From Candidatus Vogelbacteria bacterium (lineage in GTDB: Bacteria; Patescibacteriota; Minisyncoccia; Phycocordibacterales; XYD1-FULL-46-19), in NCBI GenBank assembly GCA_026395035.1, contig JAPLZN010000059.1, positions 1-6,308 on the forward strand: a DNA stretch of 6,308 nucleotides. The letters run 5' to 3'. A program made the translations under genes and the position numbers. The notes beneath the pieces are model-generated. The model did not search any database. It saw nothing but the letters and a program-made list of their open reading frames with translations, and was not told where the DNA came from. Numbering within the stretch: position 1 is the first letter of the stretch; every line of letters starts with the position of its first letter. Shown here one piece after another: positions 1 through 5,728 of the stretch.

Positions 1-1
1 G

Positions 2-6
2 TCTCC
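2..6 (-). promoter_or_regulatory. Possible ribosome binding site for the gene beyond the left edge
   Basis: The minus strand reads GGAGA at 6 to 2, just after repeat copy A. If a start codon lies a few bases beyond the left edge, this would be its Shine-Dalgarno sequence. By gene order that gene should be a VirB4-like ATPase. None of the four complete genes in the window has a comparable GGAG, which makes it stand out, but the start codon is not visible. Confidence 0.35.
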
Positions 7-12
7 GTATGA

Positions 13-63
13 ATTATTCGTAGCCATTCGTAGATTGGTATAATTCGTATATTCGTATGTTTA
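13..63 (+). repeat. ATTCGTA repeat, copy A: left arm of inverted repeat flanking the PrgI gene
   Basis: This 51-bp copy matches the reverse complement of 477-527 at 50 of 51 positions; the only difference is G23 against the complement of T517. It is built from five heptamer units starting at 16, 26, 34, 43 and 51. Four are ATTCGTA and the third is ATTGGTA. It ends one base before the stop codon complement of the PrgI gene. It carries TGGTATAAT at 36-44, reading toward that gene from its 3' side. Confidence 0.95.
36..44 (+). promoter_or_regulatory. Candidate extended -10 promoter pointing antisense into the PrgI gene
   Basis: The same TGGTATAAT element occurs on the plus strand within repeat copy A, as expected from the inverted-repeat symmetry. 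If active, it would start a transcript near 51 that runs antisense through the PrgI gene. No -35 box is evident. Activity is unproven, and the motif may simply come with the repeat. Confidence 0.3.
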
Positions 64-64
64 G

Positions 65-472
65 CTACTTTATCTTCTCATTCACATCCAAACTCCAAGA
101 CAAATCTTTTAATTTACTGCCGGCGATTGATTTGATCCCGAGCGATGGGGCGAGAGTCGCGGCCGTCGGCGTTGCCAGTTGCTTTTGCTCGTCTTTTCTC
201 CAGAGATACAGTCGACCGCGAACGAGGTACCAAAACGCGGCCTCAACGGTATGGATCAGTGGCCGGTTGTTCACCTTGTAAAAAGTCAGAGCCAGGCCGG
301 AACCGAAAGCGAGCAGAACGGGAATTAGTCGAATAAAGAGTGGAATGAACGACAGGTTGTAAAAGAGATAGGCCAGACCGGTGCCGGTGGCGAGATACAA
401 AAACTGCCGGAACGAAAACGGTCCGATGATTTTATCCTCTATCTCGATAAATTGGGGGACTTGAAAATTCAT
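65..472 (-). CDS. PrgI-family inner-membrane protein of a type IV secretion-like system
   Basis: This 135-residue protein has the hallmark PrgI-family N-terminus: VPQFIEIEDKIIGPFSFRQF at residues 5-24. Two hydrophobic helices follow at about 25-40 and 42-64, then a short conserved segment (YLVRGRLYLWRKD, 82-94), a flexible Thr/Ala-rich stretch, and a C-terminal LKDLSWSLDV block (121-130) that I recognise from CPR homologues. Length is normal for the family. PrgI proteins are small membrane components encoded next to VirB4-type ATPases in Gram-positive and CPR type IV secretion loci, so the next gene to the left is probably VirB4-like. The ATG at 470-472 starts exactly on the family N-terminus. 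No Shine-Dalgarno precedes it; the bases before it are TTTATCTC. Unlike the four tightly packed genes upstream, it lies 149 bases after its neighbour and is bracketed by inverted repeats. Family assignment is strong; the role in this machine is inferred. Confidence 0.93.
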   Translation of the reverse strand: MNFQVPQFIEIEDKIIGPFSFRQFLYLATGTGLAYLFYNLSFIPLFIRLIPVLLAFGSGLALTFYKVNNRPLIHTVEAAFWYLVRGRLYLWRKDEQKQLATPTAATLAPSLGIKSIAGSKLKDLSWSLDVNEKIK

Positions 473-476
473 GAGA

Positions 477-527
477 TAAACATACGAATATACGAATTAT
501 ACCAATCTACGAATGGTTACGAATAAT
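477..527 (-). repeat. ATTCGTA repeat, copy B: right arm of inverted repeat flanking the PrgI gene
   Basis: This is the inverted partner of copy A, with the same five-unit design read on the minus strand (units start at 524, 514, 506, 497 and 489). It stops four bases upstream of the PrgI start codon, so the gene's whole immediate 5' leader is repeat-derived. A transcript from 527 to 13 could in principle close into a ~50-bp stem with the PrgI coding sequence as the loop. Confidence 0.95.
496..504 (-). promoter_or_regulatory. Candidate extended -10 promoter upstream of the PrgI gene
   Basis: The minus strand reads TGGTATAAT here: a perfect TATAAT (496-501) preceded by the TGN extension. No good -35 (TTGACA-like) box is visible 16-18 bases upstream; the best is TTCGTA with a 16-base spacer, matching 3 of 6. 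Extended -10 promoters can work without a -35. A start about seven bases downstream would give a leader of roughly 16 bases before the ATG at 472. The element lies inside repeat copy B. The assignment is by motif only. Confidence 0.5.
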
Positions 528-547
528 CCAGACTCCACCTCCCCTGG

Positions 548-569
548 CCCCTCCTTCGTGAAGGAGGGG
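548..569. repeat. GC-rich REP-like hairpin in the intergenic region
   Basis: CCCCTCCTT (548-556) and AAGGAGGGG (561-569) form a perfect 9-bp stem with a CGTG loop. The hairpin lies in a GC-rich patch (530-573) between repeat copies B and C. Read on the minus strand there is no U-run after it, so it is not a canonical intrinsic terminator. It resembles REP-like palindromes scattered between genes in many genomes. It could stabilise or process the mRNA between the 213-residue gene and the PrgI gene. Confidence 0.8.
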
Positions 570-573
570 AACC

Positions 574-618
574 TATTCGTAGCCATTCGTTTCATTGGTA
601 TCATTCGTAGATTGGTAT
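574..618 (+). repeat. ATTCGTA repeat, copy C: diverged third copy
   Basis: This copy has the same orientation as copy A and is inverted relative to copy B. Its first 17 bases are identical to copy A positions 15-31. It then diverges through an extra base (TTC in place of AG between units two and three) and substitutions. Units start at 575, 585, 594, 603 and 611 and read ATTCGTA, ATTCGTT, ATTGGTA, ATTCGTA, ATTGGTA. It ends three bases before the stop of the 213-residue gene, so it fills the space right up to the coding boundary. Confidence 0.88.
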
Positions 619-621
619 GAT

Positions 622-1263
622 TTAAGTTTTCTCGCGGTACGGGTCCGGGCCAGTCTGGGGGGCAGTTGGATCAGGGGAACCGAGGTCGACTTGTTCTTTC
701 GGCAGACGGAACAGTTTGCCCATTTTTTCGTCGAACATTTGCTGTTCGGCCGGTTTTTGGGCGTTACGGTCGGAATCGGGCGAAGTCAGGGGGGCGGTGT
801 TGCTGACGATTAGCGCATTGTTGCCGGGCGTGGCCCGCATCTCCCCTTCCCGCCGGATGTTCTGCGACGAAACATTGCCGGCCGGCGAAAAACTTTCCAC
901 TTTCGGTTGTTGTTCGGAACGGTAGGGTTCGACGCCCCCGCGATTTATTCTTTCCAGAGCGGTGCGGATGGGGAAAAATAATTTGGAATTGACATCTTTG
1001 ACTATTTCTCCAGCGATATTTACCGGAAGCCTCAATCTCGTTTCTAGACTACCAAGAAAATTTTCGAGCGGAGTTGCCCCCAAGAGGACGAGTCCGATTT
1101 CTTCGGCCAGGTCACCGCGTTGGTCAACATGCAGGCGATATTTAAGACTGACCTCCTGGATCGTATCGAGAAGAGTGTCGCTATCGAGCGCTTCTTTTAA
1201 TTCCAGTGGCAGGAGGTCGTATTTTGCCCGCAATTCCTCTTTGGAGAATTTTTTGGTGTTCAT
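622..1263 (-). CDS. Conserved hypothetical soluble protein between the VirB6-like and PrgI genes
   Basis: This is a 213-residue protein with no signal peptide or membrane helix, so probably cytoplasmic. Residues 1-108 look like a compact helical domain, with LPLELKEAL (18-26), LAEEIGLVLLG (52-62) and EIVKDVNSKLFFPIRTALE (86-104). I recall similar 'LAEEIG..LLG' and 'DVN..IF.PIR' patterns in unnamed CPR proteins of secretion and pilus loci, but cannot name the family with certainty. Residues 109-175 are rich in Ser, Pro, Asn and Gln and are probably disordered. A short segment then looks conserved again: FDEKMGKLFRLPKEQVDL (177-194), ending in DPYREKT. This suggests a folded head joined by a linker to a binding peptide. 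The ATG follows the stop of the VirB6-like gene by one base without a Shine-Dalgarno, implying translational coupling. Adaptor or scaffold roles are possible, but the function is unknown. Confidence 0.85.
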   Translation of the reverse strand: MNTKKFSKEELRAKYDLLPLELKEALDSDTLLDTIQEVSLKYRLHVDQRGDLAEEIGLVLLGATPLENFLGSLETRLRLPVNIAGEIVKDVNSKLFFPIRTALERINRGGVEPYRSEQQPKVESFSPAGNVSSQNIRREGEMRATPGNNALIVSNTAPLTSPDSDRNAQKPAEQQMFDEKMGKLFRLPKEQVDLGSPDPTAPQTGPDPYREKT

Positions 1264-1264
1264 G

Positions 1265-3847
1265 TTATGGGAATAGTTGTGGATTTGCTCTTATCCAGTT
1301 ATTTGATTTGACGGCCTCGGCGTTGCCGGCGGTCGCTTCATCTTCGATCTCCTTCTGGATCTTGTCCCGGACATCCTGATTGACACGAGACGAGTTGGCG
1401 ATCGCGCTGATTTGCGCCTTGGTCAAGTGGCCCAAGAACTTCGGCGAGGCGGTGTGAATATCCGAATTCTCTTCAAGTAAGTCCATCATCTCGGTTCCAG
1501 ACAGGGAACGAATGGCTCTAATATCGGCCGGGTCCGGAGTGGAAGGAAAAGCCTTGATCAGGGTTTCAATCTTGGTCATATTCGCTGACCTCTCGGTCTT
1601 GCCCTTCTCAGCCTTTTCGGCTTTCTTATACTTCTCGGAGCTGTCGACATCCAGGCCGATATCGGTCACGCGGGAATTGATACTGTCGCGAATGCGGGCA
1701 TCGGTCGTCGGCATCCCAAAGCTCGGACTAGCCTTGATCCTAGCCAAGCTCTGTTCGTCGAGGGCCTTGATAACCGCCTTATGTCCCTTCTCGTCCTCCT
1801 TGAGTTCGTCAAGCAATTTGAGTTTTTCGGCGGCCGTTTTGGCGCCCTTGACGCGCTGGGTGTAGGTCTTGATCTTTTCATCGCCGGTTAATCCCTGTCG
1901 TTGATCAGACAAGTAGCGAGTGGCTCCGGTAGCGTATTCTTCTCTTGCGGCATTTTCCTCTACCTTGATCTGTTCGGGAGTTGCTGCCGGATTACTGGAT
2001 GTAAGCTGGTCAATTCGCTCAAGAGCTAATTCGGTTGCTCCAGCACTCTTAATCGCGGATCCCCAAGTCGCTCCTTCGATCTTGGTGCGTTCTTCATCGC
2101 TTAGGCCATGCTGATACAAATTGGTGCGGTCGTTTTCCGAAAGGTTGGCCATAAAACGACCTTTTTCCTCGGCATCCATGCCCTCCATCCGTTTTTTGTA
2201 GTCTTCGGCACGCGCTTTGCGGGCACCCTCAAAGCCTTGTTTCCCGCCAAATTTAGCGTTGCCGGCGGCTTGAAGCCCCTTCTGGGTCCACGACGCTCCA
2301 AAGTTTGCTATTTTAGAACCCACTCCATTGCCCTGCCTAGTCTTCATGTTCTTTAGGAAGTCGCTTTCGGCCATTGTTGTCGCAAGCCGTCCGGCCGTAT
2401 TTCGTCCCAAAAATGCCGGTGCGGTTTTACGAAGCCAATTGGATGCCCTGGCCATACCCAATCGGTTGGCTACTGATGCTCCCCATTGGCTCATTGAGCG
2501 GGAAATGGTAAGTGCTCCAATTGCTAGTCCAATGAGCAGGGCATACCAAATGATTTGTGGCGCAGAAGTGACACTGTTTGTAGTACTACCGACCATTGTT
2601 GGTGGTGTGTTGGTCGGAGCCATTTGGGCCATCAGTAGTGTTAAGTAGAAAAGGAACATGAATACCGGTGCAAAAAATGTTTCTCGCAACAGGGCGGTAA
2701 ACCATTTGTCCCAAATATTCAACTGCCGCAAGCCGCCGGTTTGGGGAATAATTCGACTGAAAAAAGCCAATGAAGACATGGCGATTACCACCAAGAGAAC
2801 AATTGATCGCGCAACGAACATAAATGCGCCCATAATCAAAACGAAACTTAGCACGAAGATTAAAATCAGGGTGCCGATACCTCGCCAGAAGATGGCTCCA
2901 AATGTTAGATCGTTGGCGGTTGATTGAAACTGGCTGGGAATCGACGGGTCGGGGTTGGCAGTAGTGGCCAAGCTACTTTTTTTCCATAGAAGTGAGGGTT
3001 GAGCGCCGCGAATTAACGAGGTGGTAATATCTGGTGTACCAATCGAATTTGGTTTACCCATGTTGACATAAAAGACATTGGCAAGAGAGTTTCCTATGTC
3101 GATAACAACCCTGGGTATAATGATGCTGAAGTTGATCAGTAAAGCAGTAATGATTAGTTGGACCACCATTCGTTGCCAATTTACACCTTGGGCTTGGATG
3201 ATGGTGGCGATTGCGATATATAACAAAATAAAAATGAAGAATACATTGGCAATGTCACGCCCGATCTCCCAAATATATCTAATGACACCGTTGTTGGCAT
3301 AGTCATGGAAATTGTAAACTGAAAATTGAACCATGATATTGAACAAGTTGCTTGAAAAGGAAAGGAGAATGGAAAAAACATTTAAAGCTAACTTGATCAC
3401 ATAGGACAAGGCGTTCTTAAGACAGACTTCAACATTGATTCCCCCTTGGGTGGCGCCTAGCCAGCAGGAATTGGGATCTTTTACATTAATTGCGGAGACA
3501 TTTTTAACTTGACCGTCGGAAAAGTCTTGTCCGTCATTGTTCAAATGACAGTAAGACATGACCTTCTTATCCCAGTAACCTACGATAGCGTCTGGAGCCT
3601 TATGTAAGTAACCAGCGTTGGCTTCAGCGATATCCTTTTTCCACTCTTTTGTACATTCGGCAAGAGTGTGCCAGCACCCCTCATCAACCTTAAGTGTGCT
3701 TCCCCAGCCCTGTTTATATTGTACGGTGTAACAATACTTACCAGCTGCCCCGGGTACGGGTTGTGCCGCCCACGCTTGTCCAAAGGGTACCAACAAAATG
3801 GCGCCAAGGACTAGAATAATGATGGTTTTGGATAGGCTTAATTTCAT
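1265..3847 (-). CDS. VirB6/TrbL-like polytopic membrane protein with long cytoplasmic tail
   Basis: This 860-residue protein is probably the inner-membrane channel component of a type IV secretion-like system. Residues 1-27 form a signal peptide, with a likely cut after AWA. The exported region (28-145) carries all six cysteines of the protein (39, 58, 65, 100, 128, 142), an even number that fits disulfides. About seven hydrophobic helices follow, near 147-176, 198-219, 227-247, 322-343, 346-366, 389-408 and 431-449, with an extracytoplasmic or loop region at 250-320. From about 450 to the end the protein is hydrophilic, Lys/Glu/Ala-rich and mostly helical. Classic VirB6 proteins are near 300 residues, so the N-terminal domain and the ~410-residue tail are large additions, though such extended forms occur in CPR. 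The ATG follows the preceding stop by two bases (TAAAAATG) with no Shine-Dalgarno. The VirB6/TrbL assignment rests on topology and neighbours rather than a diagnostic motif. Confidence 0.82.
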   Translation of the reverse strand: MKLSLSKTIIILVLGAILLVPFGQAWAAQPVPGAAGKYCYTVQYKQGWGSTLKVDEGCWHTLAECTKEWKKDIAEANAGYLHKAPDAIVGYWDKKVMSYCHLNNDGQDFSDGQVKNVSAINVKDPNSCWLGATQGGINVEVCLKNALSYVIKLALNVFSILLSFSSNLFNIMVQFSVYNFHDYANNGVIRYIWEIGRDIANVFFIFILLYIAIATIIQAQGVNWQRMVVQLIITALLINFSIIIPRVVIDIGNSLANVFYVNMGKPNSIGTPDITTSLIRGAQPSLLWKKSSLATTANPDPSIPSQFQSTANDLTFGAIFWRGIGTLILIFVLSFVLIMGAFMFVARSIVLLVVIAMSSLAFFSRIIPQTGGLRQLNIWDKWFTALLRETFFAPVFMFLFYLTLLMAQMAPTNTPPTMVGSTTNSVTSAPQIIWYALLIGLAIGALTISRSMSQWGASVANRLGMARASNWLRKTAPAFLGRNTAGRLATTMAESDFLKNMKTRQGNGVGSKIANFGASWTQKGLQAAGNAKFGGKQGFEGARKARAEDYKKRMEGMDAEEKGRFMANLSENDRTNLYQHGLSDEERTKIEGATWGSAIKSAGATELALERIDQLTSSNPAATPEQIKVEENAAREEYATGATRYLSDQRQGLTGDEKIKTYTQRVKGAKTAAEKLKLLDELKEDEKGHKAVIKALDEQSLARIKASPSFGMPTTDARIRDSINSRVTDIGLDVDSSEKYKKAEKAEKGKTERSANMTKIETLIKAFPSTPDPADIRAIRSLSGTEMMDLLEENSDIHTASPKFLGHLTKAQISAIANSSRVNQDVRDKIQKEIEDEATAGNAEAVKSNNWIRANPQLFP

Positions 3848-3849
3848 TT

Positions 3850-5727
3850 TTATTTCGAACTGGCCGTTACGCTCTTGCCATTTTGACCACGACAGGTAAT
3901 CTCATAAACCGGTTCTTTTACCTGGACCGTCAGATAACCTCCGGAGGGGTAATAGCCGAATTGGTAGCGTTCATAGATCGGTATCTTGGAATTGGTCCGT
4001 TCGTAATCACGAAAAGCCGTTACGATAGCGCTGGCGTTATTATACGCTCCGCGAAGCGCCAGGGTATAGCCGGTTGGATGATCGCCATCGTAGATTCGCA
4101 GACTTATCGGCCCGCTCTCTTCCATTGAAATCGGAACGCGCCACGAGAGTTTGAGTGAGGTCGAAGCGGTATTGGTCGTGGTGGACATTCCGTCAGTTGT
4201 GCTGGCGGCCGTTCCGCGCGCCCAGGCAAAGCGGAAATTAAGCGGAGCGGAAAAAGAAAGTTCGCCGGTCGTCTGTTTCAGATTCTCTCCGCGGTTCTTA
4301 ATCTTTTTGACCAGTTTTATCACCGGATTGTCCGATCCGACCCAGTCGTTTCCGGCGCGACAAGAAACCGCGTTCGTGCTGGCCCAGCTGACGGTGATTT
4401 GTCCGGATTGTCGATTTTGGGTGGCAAAAATATCAACGACGGGAGGTTGAGTAGTTCCACCACCATTATCCGCAGTATAGTCTTGAGTCAAACCGCCGGT
4501 ATCACCACCACCTGTACCCCCCGTAAAATGGTAATTGCTGACATCGTTTACGGTGGGTTCATTGCCATCCCCAACCTGACCAATTTCTGGGTGAGAGTAT
4601 TGTTCGAGGCGATAATTTACAGCACCACTGGACATTTGTTCGGCAACTTTACCTGGAGCGATGGTTTTCCAGCTGACACAATACTTACCGTCAGTAGACA
4701 ATATTGCACAGGTACGAACAGGTAGATAGCCATTGCCGGCCGAATATTCTTCAAGGGCTATCGATTCTGCCGCACTGCGTACCCGATTGTAAGTGTTTCT
4801 CGCTGAAAGATAGGCGTACTCTGGGGAGTTGGAGTAATTCGGATCGAAAGAGCTTAAAAATTGAAGCCACCACTGGTCGTCCGTGAGGTTGCTACCACCA
4901 GCCATAAAATTATTGTATTCGTCGGCGGTAATTGTTGAATTGAAAGTCGGGTCGTTGTTCTCTTCAAAGAATAGCTGTGCCTTAACATCCTCCTTAAAAC
5001 TATTACCCGAATTATCTAGGGCATCAAGAAATACACCAGAGGCTTCGGATTGGGCGTCATTAAGATATTGAGGTAAATTTTCCGGGTAAAGTGGTGACCC
5101 CCCTTGGGAATTCGAACCCTGAACCTGTTCTCCTGAACGCGTGTACCCGGTATGTAGGAGGTTATCAACTCCCTGTCTGTATTCCTCCACTTTGGTCGCT
5201 GCTTGGCGGCGCATGTCCGGCTCGCGGATAAAAGCCAGATCTTCCATCGAGTACTGAACGCGTTTGATCGCCTGAAGATACATACACAACATGACATTTA
5301 AGTCGTAGGTTCCGCCGGTCCAGGTGTCGATGTTCGTCACATGAGTATTGATATTGGTCGTCATGGACAGCAGTTGTCCTTCGACTTCCTGTACGGGGAC
5401 ATATTGCCCACCTCCGCCAGGAGGGGCTCCATCGTCAGGAGCTTCGTATTCAGAAGAACAGGCATCATAGAAGAGTTGGGCGTCCGGACCGTCTTCGGTG
5501 TCGCGGACTTCTTGCAGGTTTTGTTGGTCTTGTTGGAGAATGGCCTCATCGCAAGCCTGTCTTTGTGCCAGTATTTCCGCCTCGGTTGCCGTATCCGGCA
5601 ATTCCGTCGCGCACGGATCTTCTGCTCCACCCCCTTCGGGGGTTTGGGCGTAGACCGTAACAGTCAGGGCGGTAAAAGAAAGAACGGTAGCCAGCAAGGC
5701 AATCAAAAATTTGTTTTTGAAGGGCAT
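3850..5727 (-). CDS. Secreted cysteine-containing protein with C-terminal Ig-like region, CPR T4SS locus
   Basis: This 625-residue protein has a clear signal peptide (1-27, likely cut after VYA) and no later membrane helix, so it is exported or surface-associated. The mature part holds eight cysteines (39, 59, 90, 148, 340, 350, 456, 612). Residues 40-100 are acidic and Gln-rich. Residues 110-400 look largely helical and contain a WW pair (286-287). A Gly-rich linker (402-424) leads to a beta-rich C-terminus. That end starts with ITVSWASTNAVSCRAGNDW (444-462) and finishes with YEITCRGQNGKSVTAS (608-623), the two ends of an Ig-like domain seen repeatedly in CPR surface proteins, here pulled apart by about 140 residues. 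The gene starts one base after the preceding stop and ends two bases before the VirB6-like gene. The context suggests an extracellular component of the secretion machine. I do not recognise a named family for residues 28-400. Confidence 0.8.
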   Translation of the reverse strand: MPFKNKFLIALLATVLSFTALTVTVYAQTPEGGGAEDPCATELPDTATEAEILAQRQACDEAILQQDQQNLQEVRDTEDGPDAQLFYDACSSEYEAPDDGAPPGGGGQYVPVQEVEGQLLSMTTNINTHVTNIDTWTGGTYDLNVMLCMYLQAIKRVQYSMEDLAFIREPDMRRQAATKVEEYRQGVDNLLHTGYTRSGEQVQGSNSQGGSPLYPENLPQYLNDAQSEASGVFLDALDNSGNSFKEDVKAQLFFEENNDPTFNSTITADEYNNFMAGGSNLTDDQWWLQFLSSFDPNYSNSPEYAYLSARNTYNRVRSAAESIALEEYSAGNGYLPVRTCAILSTDGKYCVSWKTIAPGKVAEQMSSGAVNYRLEQYSHPEIGQVGDGNEPTVNDVSNYHFTGGTGGGDTGGLTQDYTADNGGGTTQPPVVDIFATQNRQSGQITVSWASTNAVSCRAGNDWVGSDNPVIKLVKKIKNRGENLKQTTGELSFSAPLNFRFAWARGTAASTTDGMSTTTNTASTSLKLSWRVPISMEESGPISLRIYDGDHPTGYTLALRGAYNNASAIVTAFRDYERTNSKIPIYERYQFGYYPSGGYLTVQVKEPVYEITCRGQNGKSVTASSK

Positions 5728-5728
5728 A

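Noticed and set aside
1..27. Possible start of the next gene at the ATG at 25-27 on the minus strand (MATNNSYGD, open to the edge)
   Set aside because: These codons are repeat sequence and the same stretch occurs in copy B outside any gene. The GGAGA at 2-6 fits a start just outside the window better.
13..527. Insertion sequence or MITE with 51-bp terminal repeats
   Set aside because: The interior is a core PrgI-family gene with no transposase, and no target-site duplication is visible beside the arms.
548..569. Rho-independent terminator after the 213-residue gene
   Set aside because: The stem is strong, but neither strand has a U-run following it.
13..618. CRISPR array
   Set aside because: There are only three copies, one inverted, and the sequence between two of them is a whole gene. 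There are no regular spacers.
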